This document shows, piece after piece, positions 9,433-17,158 of a stretch of 64,000 nucleotides of DNA. Within the stretch, counting starts at the first letter, position 1. Each line of letters begins with the position of its first letter. A program made the position numbers and the translations under genes. Source of the stretch: Ilumatobacter sp963746265 (GTDB taxonomy: Bacteria; Actinomycetota; Acidimicrobiia; Acidimicrobiales; Ilumatobacteraceae); the NCBI GenBank assembly GCA_963746265.1, contig CAVVAM010000002.1:399037-463036 (forward strand). Reading direction: 5' to 3'. The notes below the pieces were generated by a model, which was not told where the DNA came from, did not search any database, and saw only the letters and a list, made by a program, of their open reading frames with translations.

Positions 9433-10539
9433 ATGAACGAGAACGACTTCGAGCAGCAGGTGGACGACTACATCCAGAAGTTTCCCTACCAGAACACTTA
9501 TGCCTACGCGATGCAGTTCACGGGTGGGGATCCGGCCAAGCTGAACACGTGGGGCCAGGCTGCGCGGGATCTGCTCAAGGCTGGTGAGGACACGATCGTC
9601 CGGAGCAACAACGACACCCTCTACAAGACGGCGTTCATCTATCTCGGGGACGGGCCGGTGGTGCTTCGCTCGGATTCGCCGTCGCAGGAGCGATTCAGTT
9701 CCTTTCAGTTACAGGATGACCGGAATGCGAATTACCGCAACATCATCGGTCCGTCCGGCAGATACACGCTCTATCACGGTGAACGACCCGACATCATCAC
9801 TGGCGAGGCTGTCGAGGTGCCGTCGCTGCTGTCCGCGGTCGTCACACGGATCGAGGTCAAGGACAAGAACGACGCTGACGACATGGCGTGCGCGCAAACC
9901 GTCTTCGACGGCATCACGATCGACGGGCCAACCATCGGCGAGATGCCCTCGGTCGATCTCCTGAGCGGCTTCGACGAGCAGGTGGCAGAGGAAGCCCACC
10001 GGCGCATGGACGAGTTGGCGGGTGTCGTGCCGTTCTCCAAGATGATCGCGGGGCCAGGCCAGGAACCCGGCAAAGACGTCCTGTCCCTCTACCACTCTGC
10101 CGGCACCAAGCAGGGTTGGGGCGGGCCAGCAACCTCGCACAGCGCCTACGAGGCGATGTTCACCGATGCGTCCGGTGCGCCCCTCGACGGCTCGAAGGGT
10201 GACTACGTGCTGGTGACGGAAGCGCCCCAGGTCGATGCCTTCTGGTCGGTCACGGTGTACGACTCCACCACGGGTCGCTTACACCCCAACGATGCCGACC
10301 ACTACCACATCAACAACACGACCGCCGTCGGCAACGACGACGGCACCTACACCTTCCGATTCAAGCTGAAGTGCGACGCCGGCGACCAGAACTGCCTGGA
10401 GGTCCCCGCCGGGCCGTTCGACATCGTTGCCCGGTACTACCTTCCGAAGCCGGCGATCATGAGCGGCGAGTGGACGATTCCGAGACCGATGTTGACGACA
10501 TCGAACGAGGTGCCCGATCACCCGAGGAGGCCACCGTGA
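9433..10539 (+). CDS. DUF1254/DUF1214 domain protein
   Basis: A protein of 368 residues starting MNENDFEQQVDDYIQKFPYQ, with GGGGAGG about 10 bases upstream. The N-terminal part includes RSNNDTLYKTAFIYLGDGPV, the DUF1254 signature. The C-terminal part includes APQVDAFWSVTVYDSTTGRL and GPFDIVARYYLPKP, the DUF1214 signature. Proteins of this architecture are widespread in actinobacteria and proteobacteria and mostly uncharacterised. No signal peptide is visible. It is the first of three related genes within 4 kb (see 10732 and 12129); the other two share the domain order but are clearly different sequences. The 3' end reaches a 192-base gap before the next family member. Confidence 0.88.
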   Translation: MNENDFEQQVDDYIQKFPYQNTYAYAMQFTGGDPAKLNTWGQAARDLLKAGEDTIVRSNNDTLYKTAFIYLGDGPVVLRSDSPSQERFSSFQLQDDRNANYRNIIGPSGRYTLYHGERPDIITGEAVEVPSLLSAVVTRIEVKDKNDADDMACAQTVFDGITIDGPTIGEMPSVDLLSGFDEQVAEEAHRRMDELAGVVPFSKMIAGPGQEPGKDVLSLYHSAGTKQGWGGPATSHSAYEAMFTDASGAPLDGSKGDYVLVTEAPQVDAFWSVTVYDSTTGRLHPNDADHYHINNTTAVGNDDGTYTFRFKLKCDAGDQNCLEVPAGPFDIVARYYLPKPAIMSGEWTIPRPMLTTSNEVPDHPRRPP

Positions 10540-10731
10540 TCAACGCCTCCGCATACCGCCACTGGCGGCACAGCTGAGGTCTTCTCCGTTGGTGGATGGG
10601 TGGGGCGGGAGCGTGTTGACGGCCACGGGTGACTCGTGCGAGCTCGAGACGGCCCGGGACCCTGCCTCTGGTTGGTGGATGCCGGTCTCGACGACGATGT
10701 GTGTGAGACCAGTTCGCCGGAGGAGTCGCGC

Positions 10732-11694
10732 ATGGATATCACGCTCGAGAATTTCTGCACCGTGGAGACGGCGTTCCAGTTCGATCGCAGCGTCGCGATG
10801 TGCGGTGGGCAGGTGAATCGATTCGCCCATCTCCGCGGCCCGGTACCGCTCGATCGGCAGAGCGTGATCCGGATGCAGCGCGACACGTTGTACAGCGTGG
10901 CGATCGTCGACATCAGTGCCGGCGCGGCGCTCACGCTGCCCGATACCGGGGGGCGGTACATCAGCGCCCACATCGTGAACGCGGACCACTACACCAACGC
11001 CGTGTTACACGACCCTGGCATGCACCGGCTGACCACCGAGCAGTACGACACCGACTATGTGCAGGTCTCGATCCGCATCTTGGCCGACCCCAACGACGCG
11101 GACGACATGGCGACGGTGCACGGCCTGCAGGACGCGGTGGAGGTGTCGGCGGGCTCAGCGGTTCCCTTCACCCACCCCGACTACGACACCGCACAGTACG
11201 ACCGGCTCTACAAACTGATCCTCGAGCTGGGCGACTTCTCCTCCGACGCCAGTCGTGCGTTCGGGCCCAAAGGCGAGGTCGATCCGATCCAGCACCTGAT
11301 CAACACCGCGATCGGCTGGGGTGGCCTGCCGAGCGACGAGACCATCTACCTCAACGACACCAGCCCCCACCCGGTCGGCCACTACCGGCTCCACCTGCAC
11401 GAGGTGCCAGCCGATGCGTTCTGGTCGATGAGCATCTACAACCGTGACGGCTACTTCGAGGCAAATCCGTTCGACTCGTACAACATCAACAGCGTGACCG
11501 CACGCCGCAGCGACGACGGATCGGTCACCCTTGACATGGACACCGAAGATGCCGGCTACGACAACTTCTTGTACGTGATGGACGGCTGGAACTGGGTGTT
11601 CCGCCTGTACCGGCCCCGCGCCGAGGTCCTCGACGGCACCTGGCAGCTCCCCGACATCGAACAGGTTGACGCAACGGAGAATGACAAGCCGTGA
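10732..11694 (+). CDS. DUF1254/DUF1214 domain protein
   Basis: A protein of 320 residues. The ATG at 10732 is chosen because GGAGGAG lies six to seven bases upstream; a longer in-frame ATG at 10636 has no such site. The order is MDITLENFCTVETAFQFDRS, then RMQRDTLYSVAIVDISAGAA (DUF1254-like), then EVPADAFWSMSIYNRDGYF and WNWVFRLYRPRAEVLDGTW (DUF1214-like). It overlaps the next small membrane-protein gene by four bases, so the two are probably co-translated. Function unknown; sequence clearly distinct from the gene at 9433. Confidence 0.87.
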   Translation: MDITLENFCTVETAFQFDRSVAMCGGQVNRFAHLRGPVPLDRQSVIRMQRDTLYSVAIVDISAGAALTLPDTGGRYISAHIVNADHYTNAVLHDPGMHRLTTEQYDTDYVQVSIRILADPNDADDMATVHGLQDAVEVSAGSAVPFTHPDYDTAQYDRLYKLILELGDFSSDASRAFGPKGEVDPIQHLINTAIGWGGLPSDETIYLNDTSPHPVGHYRLHLHEVPADAFWSMSIYNRDGYFEANPFDSYNINSVTARRSDDGSVTLDMDTEDAGYDNFLYVMDGWNWVFRLYRPRAEVLDGTWQLPDIEQVDATENDKP

Positions 11695-12086
11695 TCTGGG
11701 CGCTGCTGGCACTCCTCGGGATCCCGATCTGGTTGATCGTCGGCGCCCTCATCGCCATCTGGCAGATTCGCCGCGCGGTCAAGCGCCAACCGGGCGTATT
11801 CGAGGCGTCGGTACGGACCGCAGGCGCCCACAAGTGGCCGCGACAGCCCAGCTACGCCCGCGTCGTCCGTGACGTCCTGGTCCTCAACCGCGGGGTCGCC
11901 CTCCTTCGTGCCGAGGTCCTCCCCGTCGATGCGGTGATCGAGTTCGACCTCGACGAGACCCCGCGCAAGCCTGCCGACGCCGTGGGTCGCCTGGTCACCT
12001 TCGAAGACGGCACCCAGCGCGAGATCGCGGTCGCAGCCGATCACGTCGGCGAACTCGATCGAGCTCCCACACCAACCCGCCACTGA
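11691..12086 (+). CDS. Small single-helix membrane protein, DUF2550-like
   Basis: A protein of 131 residues starting with a GTG inside the stop of the upstream gene (GTGA). One N-terminal membrane helix (WALLALLGIPIWLIVGALIA) is followed by a soluble domain with GVFEASVRTAGAHKWPRQPS and RVVRDVLVLNRGVALLRAEVL. That pattern resembles DUF2550, short membrane-anchored actinobacterial proteins of unknown function. Its coupling to a DUF1254 protein suggests a common envelope role, which is inference only. Confidence 0.65.
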   Translation: MIWALLALLGIPIWLIVGALIAIWQIRRAVKRQPGVFEASVRTAGAHKWPRQPSYARVVRDVLVLNRGVALLRAEVLPVDAVIEFDLDETPRKPADAVGRLVTFEDGTQREIAVAADHVGELDRAPTPTRH

Positions 12087-12128
12087 CCGGTCGAGCCCGT
12101 GACCACGCCGACCGCGAGGTCGACCGAG

Positions 12129-13475
12129 CTATGTGGATCGTTTGCGGACGGGGGGCGGCACCCAGATGCGGTCGAGGACCTTCTGGGTCGGTACGTACAG
12201 GCGCAACGAGAGTCGGAATGGGCCCTGTGGTGCCGGAAGCCAGTTGGGCACCTCGTCGGGTGCTGGCCGTTCGCGCTGCAGGTAGATCGTGATCGACCCG
12301 TCCGCACCGGAAACGAGTTCGTCACGATCACCGAGCGCGTACCGGTCGAGTTCGTTGGCGACGAGATAGTTCTCGGCGTCGTACAGGGTGAGCGACCAGA
12401 ACGCGTCTGCGGGTGGGATCTCCTCAGCGGGGAACGTCAACTCGTAGTGCTCGGACCCCGTCAGCGTGTCGCCGTCGGCGTCGACCAGGGTCGTGGGGTA
12501 GAACGCATCCTCGACGAGGTTGCCACCGACACCGACCAGCGACCACGCGGCCCGGACCTCGTGGGTGGCGAAGCGGCCCATGTCATAGGTGAGCGACCAG
12601 CCGTTCACCATCTCACCGAGCTGTTGCGCGGTCGCCATCATCTGCGCAACACCATCTTGATGGCCAGCCGTGATCGCTTCGGCCACATCGGGTGGCCACT
12701 GCCCCAGATCGAACTGCCGTCCCGCCCCTATACCGAGTGGCTCGAGCGCTGCGAGCGCGGACGCATCGGCGGGGTACGCGGGGTTGTCCACCAGCAACGC
12801 GTTGAGTCGCTGGAAGAACGTCTCGGCGCCGAGCCCGAGGAACTGCTCACTGACGAGGGTGTCGCCATCGACGCCCTCCTTGACCGGCGTCTGCGCCGGC
12901 GGCTCGTAGTCGGTCCCCCATTCCGACAGCGGACACAGGCGGTACTGGTCCTGCAACGCGTTCACCGCCGCGTAGTCGTCGGAGCCTGAACAGTAGGTTC
13001 GTCCACCGATCATCGCGATCCGCGTCGGACACGCGATCAGTTCCATCCCCTCGGGCACGTCGCCTTCCCAGGTCGGCCCGGCGATCAGGAAGTCGCCCCC
13101 CTGGCCACCGCGTGTGCGCGAGCCCGGGGCACCGGGAACGCCGTTCCAGGCATCGACGACCTGCATGATCCAGTACCGCGCGCCCATCTCGGGTACCGAC
13201 ATCACGGTCGGCTCGTCCTGGAGATCCAGGACCGCGAACGAATAGAGATTGTCGACGTTGAACCCGACTACCGAACGATTCGACGCATCCACGAACGCAC
13301 GGGAGTGCGCGAATAACCCGACCGGTGCGCGAAGCCCGACCGGCTCGGTCACCGCCGACAGATAGTCCGCCTGGATCGACACCAACACCAGCGGCGCTCC
13401 GAAGATGAGACCATCCCGCGCCAGCCCACGCGCCCCCGTCGCCTCGAGCGGTGAAACCTCGTGAGAGGTTTCCAT
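12129..13475 (-). CDS. DUF1254/DUF1214 domain protein
   Basis: A protein of 448 residues with GGAGGG about eight bases before the ATG. The N-terminal half has APVGLFAHSRAFVDASNRSV and VGFNVDNLYSFAVLDLQDEP (DUF1254). The C-terminal half has EIPPADAFWSLTLYDAENYL and GPFRLSLRLYVPTQKVLDRI (DUF1214). It is convergent with the 9433-12086 gene run, separated by 42 bases, and is the full-length type of this family. No signal peptide is evident. Function unknown; the arrangement of three paralogs points to old duplication rather than recent copying, since they differ strongly. Confidence 0.88.
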   Translation of the reverse strand: METSHEVSPLEATGARGLARDGLIFGAPLVLVSIQADYLSAVTEPVGLRAPVGLFAHSRAFVDASNRSVVGFNVDNLYSFAVLDLQDEPTVMSVPEMGARYWIMQVVDAWNGVPGAPGSRTRGGQGGDFLIAGPTWEGDVPEGMELIACPTRIAMIGGRTYCSGSDDYAAVNALQDQYRLCPLSEWGTDYEPPAQTPVKEGVDGDTLVSEQFLGLGAETFFQRLNALLVDNPAYPADASALAALEPLGIGAGRQFDLGQWPPDVAEAITAGHQDGVAQMMATAQQLGEMVNGWSLTYDMGRFATHEVRAAWSLVGVGGNLVEDAFYPTTLVDADGDTLTGSEHYELTFPAEEIPPADAFWSLTLYDAENYLVANELDRYALGDRDELVSGADGSITIYLQRERPAPDEVPNWLPAPQGPFRLSLRLYVPTQKVLDRIWVPPPVRKRST

Positions 13476-13969
13476 GACAACATCCCTCCAGTACCCAACC
13501 GTTGGTGTTCAACACCTCAACCTACGGTCACAACCCCACCCGGGGAAGAGTCAAGCGACCCGGCTACGCACACGACGTAGTGCCCCAGCACACCTGCGCA
13601 GGCGAGTTTCCGCCGACCACGGACAGCACGCTCCTGCAACTCCGATCGGCTCCGATTGCCCGCGTTGATGGGCTTGCCACTCGGTGGGGCCTGGGAGGTC
13701 GACCGCTTAGAACGCGCGCTCGGTAACGCGGCCGACGACGCTGCGCCCAAGCCGAGCACTGCACTTTCCCGAGCGGCGGTCAACCGTTCACCCTGATAGC
13801 TGAGCGGTCGGCACGGCGATGTGAGAGATGTCAGAGTGGAACTGGTGAGTATCGCTCTTGGCGCTCCGTGCGGTCCGTTCGTCGTTGTCGCAGGCACCTG
13901 CTCTGGATGCATCCGTGGGCGTGTCCTCGACTGTTCCATCGATGCGCTGGCCGGCCCGTTCGAGGCGCC
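13476..13969. other. Intergenic region, nothing recognised
   Basis: About 490 bases lie between the divergent DUF1254 gene and the small lipoprotein gene. No frame carries family motifs or a good ribosome-binding site. The region presumably holds both promoters, but no clear -35/-10 pair stood out. Confidence 0.45.
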
Positions 13970-14407
13970 GTGACGTACCGGATCGTCGCGGTCATGGTGT
14001 TCGTGGCCGTCGTGGCCGCCGGCTGTGAGCATGCCGGCAGCGCAGACAGAGACGCGTTGATCGCAGGATTCGACGCCGCCGTCGAGGCAGCCGAAGCAAT
14101 CGACGTCGACGGGCCCAACGAGACGACGAGCAAGGATGTCACGTACTTCACCGGATCAGGCCTGACCGAAGGCGACGTGGAGACCGCCCTCGCGCGAGCC
14201 ATCTCGGGCTTGCTCGCCCTCGGCATGGAGGTCGGAGACCCGACACCCGTCGAACAGGGTGCGGTGGTCGCGGCCCACGATGACACGATCGCGGTGCAGA
14301 TAGCGGTGTTCCCCCGGGCTGGTCTCATCGACGCGCCCGAGGGCATGTCGATCGTCCAGATCGGCGTGGCGTCGGTCGACGCAGGTCTTGCCTGGACGCC
14401 CGAGTAG
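13970..14407 (+). CDS. Small lipoprotein of unknown function
   Basis: A protein of 145 residues from a GTG at 13970 (GAGG four bases upstream); an ATG at 13994 is the alternative. The start VTYRIVAVMVFVAVVAAGCE is a lipoprotein signal peptide with lipobox AAGC. The mature part is acidic, with ALIAGFDAAVEAAEAIDVDG and EGDVETALARAISGLLALGM, and has no recognised family. Annotated gene predictors might start upstream at 13868, but that extension is arginine-rich and unlikely. It ends 77 bases before the IS5-family element. Confidence 0.65.
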   Translation: MTYRIVAVMVFVAVVAAGCEHAGSADRDALIAGFDAAVEAAEAIDVDGPNETTSKDVTYFTGSGLTEGDVETALARAISGLLALGMEVGDPTPVEQGAVVAAHDDTIAVQIAVFPRAGLIDAPEGMSIVQIGVASVDAGLAWTPE

Positions 14408-14484
14408 CCGCGTGCCAGCGCTGCGCTGCGGGTGGTCGACGGTCGTGGGTGGTCGCAGCTCGGCGCATGTTCCGTGAACCCTAA

Positions 14485-15451
14485 GGACTCGCGCGGGTAG
14501 GGGGTGACCATCCACCAGTCGTTGGGGTGTCTCGCGTTTGATGGCGAGTGCACACACCTATCCAACGACCAGTGGAGGCACTCTGATCATGACACGCGCG
14601 ATGGACCCGGAGGTGGCCGACGCGATCTGGGAAGCGATCGAACCGATCCTGCCGATCCCCGACGACGATCACCCGCTCGGCTGCCACAACCCACGAGTTC
14701 CCGACCAGGTGTGCTTCCGCGGGATTCTGATCCGGTTGGTGACCGGAGCGTCGTGGGTCGACATCGAAGCGATCATGGACTTCGAGGTGTCCGACACCAC
14801 GCTCAGGTCTCGCCGTGACCAGTGGATCGACGCCGGCGTGTTCGACCAGCTCGAGGCGGAAGCACGCGCCGGCTACGACCGGATCCTTGAGCTCGACATG
14901 GACGTGGTCGCGATCGTCGGCTCGCTGCACAAAGCGCCCTACGGCGGTGAGGGAACCGGCCGCAGCCCTGTTGACCGGGCCAAGCTCGGCTGGAAGTGGT
15001 CCGTCGCGTCGGAGCGATCCGGGATCCCGATCGGCTGGTCGATCGACGGCGCCAACCGCAACGACGTCGTCATGCTGGAACCCACCCTCGACTCGATTGC
15101 CGACAACGGACTGCTCGCTGAGATCGGCACGCTGACGCTCGACCGCAGCTACGACTACCCCAAGATCCGCAACCAACTCCACGCCCGCGGTCTCGTCGAG
15201 TTGGACATCCAACGCCGCGGCACCAAGCCCCCGCCAGGCACCCCGCACCGGCTCACACTCGGACTGCGCTGGATCGTCGAAGCGACCAACACGTGGTGGT
15301 CGAACTACGGGCAACTGCGGCGCAACACCGACCGCAAGATCCGGCACCGCCACGCCGCCCTCCAGCTCGCCACCGTCGTGCTCATCGTTGGCCGACTCAT
15401 CGACTACCGCAACCGATGGAGCCCCAGCTGAGCGCCTACCCGCTCAAGTCC
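14485..15451 (+). mobile_element. IS5-family insertion sequence, apparently complete
   Basis: The ends are imperfect inverted repeats: GGACTCGCGCGGGTAGG on the left and GGACTTGAGCGGGTAGG (reverse strand) on the right. TAA directly flanks both ends, and the wider context CTAAG is also shared, consistent with a 3-base TAA target duplication as in ISL2-like IS5 elements. The 967-bp unit contains one full transposase gene. No second copy is present in the window. Confidence 0.85.
14589..15431 (+). CDS. IS5-family DDE transposase
   Basis: A protein of 280 residues from the ATG at 14589 (GGAGG ten bases upstream). It begins MTRAMDPEVADAIWEAIEPI, with a short helix-turn-helix region around RGILIRLVTGASWVDIEAIM. 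The catalytic triad can be placed at LDMDVVAI, LTLDRSYDYP and RWIVEATNTWW, the last being the YREK-like region altered to a tryptophan-rich form. It fills the element between its two inverted repeats and looks intact. The encoded enzyme would mobilise the element by cut-and-paste. Confidence 0.88.
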   Translation: MTRAMDPEVADAIWEAIEPILPIPDDDHPLGCHNPRVPDQVCFRGILIRLVTGASWVDIEAIMDFEVSDTTLRSRRDQWIDAGVFDQLEAEARAGYDRILELDMDVVAIVGSLHKAPYGGEGTGRSPVDRAKLGWKWSVASERSGIPIGWSIDGANRNDVVMLEPTLDSIADNGLLAEIGTLTLDRSYDYPKIRNQLHARGLVELDIQRRGTKPPPGTPHRLTLGLRWIVEATNTWWSNYGQLRRNTDRKIRHRHAALQLATVVLIVGRLIDYRNRWSPS

Positions 15452-15493
15452 TAAGCCGGCCCCGCTCGTCGAGACAGCCGCATCACGGCCCTT

Positions 15494-15610
15494 ATGCCGT
15501 GCTCGATACTTGCGGCGCCGCGACGGCTTCAGACTCGTCCGGGATCCGGCAGGTGGGGCGGTATGGCGACGGCCGACGCCGGTCACCGTCGGTGATCGCG
15601 ATATCGAGCG
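15494..15610. repeat. Dispersed recombinase-associated repeat, copy A
   Basis: This is the best reference copy. Bases 15494-15552 align without gaps to 35387-35445 (53 of 59 identical by eye). Bases 15552-15610 align without gaps to 26341-26399 (51 of 59), including an exact shared GGTGATCGCGATATCGAGCG. The segment TCCGGCAG...GGCCGACGCCGGTCACC also resembles sequence just beyond the stop of the recombinase at 29241. It contains the near-palindrome GGTCACC-gtc-GGTGATC. It lies between the IS5 and IS110 elements with no gene inside it. Confidence 0.75.
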
Positions 15611-15689
15611 CCTCGAGGCCGAGAACGCTCCGGTGTACGTGCCGTTACGAGCGGTTTCGACCGCGTTCGGGCGGCGTGATTATCGAGTT

Positions 15690-15958
15690 GTGAGTATGGG
15701 CTGGCCGGTTCAAGGTGGCCGGACCAGGATTGGTGTCGGTGATCTGGCGTGACCCAATTATCGAGTTGCCCATCGTGAGATGGTGCGCTTCGAGCGACAT
15801 GTCCGTCGGATCGCCGATGCCGGTCTGGCCTGCTGTGCTGACCTGATCAGAAGCCTGCCCACCCGTAAAGGGTGTGGCCCATCACAGTTCTGTCGTCGCA
15901 GTTCCTTCCCAGACCGGCACCGACCATCACGTCAGCGCCATAGGGAGGCACCAACATC
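15690..15958 (+). ncRNA. Candidate IS110 bridge-RNA region
   Basis: Recent work shows that IS110-family elements transcribe a structured bridge (seek) RNA from the non-coding end beside the transposase, and that it guides target and donor choice. Here about 260 non-coding bases precede the transposase ATG. They contain hairpin-forming pairs, for example CTGGCCGG with CCGGACCAG (15702-15731) and CACCC-gtaaa-GGGTG near 15860-15875. The right end is only about 12 bases long, so the RNA would be expected on the left. Structure and boundaries are inferred. Confidence 0.45.
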
Positions 15959-17023
15959 ATGCTTGCAGAACTTGTCGATCATGTCATCGGCATCGACCCC
16001 GACAAAGACTGGATCACCGCCGCGATCATCGAGGCAGACACGACCCGGTTCATCGAATCAGCTCGGTTCAGCGCCGACCGCGACGGCTACGCCCGTGCGG
16101 TGGCGTGGGCCGACGCCCACTCCACGCCAGGCGAACGAGTCTGGGCGATCGAAGGCGCAGCGAGCTTCGGTCGCGGCCTCACCGCCGCCCTCTCGAGGGT
16201 CGATGAGTGGGTGATCGAGTTCGACTGGGCCCGCCAGAAGGCAACCAAAGACGCAGCGAAGTCCGACGAGCTCGACGCGATCCAGGCGGCCCGAGAAGTC
16301 CTGGGACGCGAGCGGCTGAACACACCACGAACACATGAGGGCCAGCGTGAAGCCCTGCGAGTGCACACCGTTGCTCGAGCCGGAGCAGTGCGCGCTCGGA
16401 CCGCTGCGATCAACGAACTCAAAGCGCTCGTCGTCACCGCCGATGACGACCTGCGAGCCGAGCTCCGCAACCTGACCACCCGGGCCCTCGTGGCAACCTG
16501 CGGAGGGTTCCGCAGCTCACGAGCGCGATCGGTCACCCAGCAATGCACCAAACTGACCATGCGTGCCCTCGCGCAACGCATCGCACATCTCAACACCGAG
16601 ATCGCCGACCACGACCGAGCAATGACGACGTTGCTTCGACAGATCGCGCCCCAACTGCTCGGCGAAGCCGGCATCGGCCACGTCACTGCGGCGACGTTCG
16701 TGTTGGCCTGGTCCCATCACGGTCGCTGCCGCAACGAAGCTGCGTTCGCTCGACTCGCCGGCGCCGCCCCCATCCCGGCGACATCCGGACAAACACAGAA
16801 CCGTCACCGCCTCAATCGTCGAGGAGACCGACGCGTGAACCACGCGCTCTACATCGTCGCTGTCACGCGGCTCCAACGAGACCCAGCGACACGCGCGTAC
16901 ATGTCCCGTCGACTCGCGGAAGGCAAGACCAAACGAGAAGTCGTCCGCTGCCTCAAGCGTTACATCGCACGACGAGTCTGGCGACTCCTCGAACACACGC
17001 CGCCGCCAGCACTCGCCTCTTGA
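15959..17023 (+). CDS. IS110-family transposase (DEDD recombinase)
   Basis: A protein of 354 residues with GGGAGG upstream of the ATG. The RuvC-like N-terminal domain shows GIDPDKD (D13), AIEGA (E65) and KSDELDA (D103, D106), the DEDD catalytic set. The C-terminal Transposase_20 domain contains EAGIGHVTAATFVLAWSHHG and LAGAAPIPATSGQTQNRHRL, including the conserved serine region. Length and motifs are complete, so the gene looks functional. It overlaps no neighbour; the stop lies 12 bases before the element end. A 3' fragment of a related copy is at 38014. Confidence 0.9.
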   Translation: MLAELVDHVIGIDPDKDWITAAIIEADTTRFIESARFSADRDGYARAVAWADAHSTPGERVWAIEGAASFGRGLTAALSRVDEWVIEFDWARQKATKDAAKSDELDAIQAAREVLGRERLNTPRTHEGQREALRVHTVARAGAVRARTAAINELKALVVTADDDLRAELRNLTTRALVATCGGFRSSRARSVTQQCTKLTMRALAQRIAHLNTEIADHDRAMTTLLRQIAPQLLGEAGIGHVTAATFVLAWSHHGRCRNEAAFARLAGAAPIPATSGQTQNRHRLNRRGDRRVNHALYIVAVTRLQRDPATRAYMSRRLAEGKTKREVVRCLKRYIARRVWRLLEHTPPPALAS

Positions 17024-17122
17024 CAGACATAGAAGCGTCGACCTCCCTCGGTTCGAAGGCGTGCGATTTCGCCGGCGATGCGGCGCTGGCTCTGGAGACC
17101 TGACCCGCCAGTCCGGGTGGGC

Positions 17123-17149
17123 TGTCACATTCGGTGTCGCTGTGTCGTC
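17123..17149 (+). promoter_or_regulatory. ECF41-type promoter
   Basis: TGTCACA (17123-17129), a 16-base spacer and CGTC (17146-17149) match the published ECF41 sigma-factor promoter consensus (TGTCACA, about 16 bases, CGTC). The flavoprotein ATG follows ten bases later and the ECF41-type sigma gene is the next gene, as expected for an autoregulated ECF41 operon. Confidence 0.8.
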
Positions 17150-17158
17150 GAAAGAGGT

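Larger units (their letters stand above)
15690..17035 (+). mobile_element. IS110-family insertion sequence
   Basis: A full transposase gene sits in an element without terminal inverted repeats, as usual for this family. The right end is set at 17035 because the tail TTGACAGACATAGAAG recurs at 38077-38092, where an otherwise unrelated flank follows. The left end is not defined by comparison; about 15690 is a guess based on where repeat-like flanking sequence stops. The 12-base direct repeat ATTATCGAGTTG (15677-15688 and 15757-15768) may bear on the left boundary. Confidence 0.7.
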
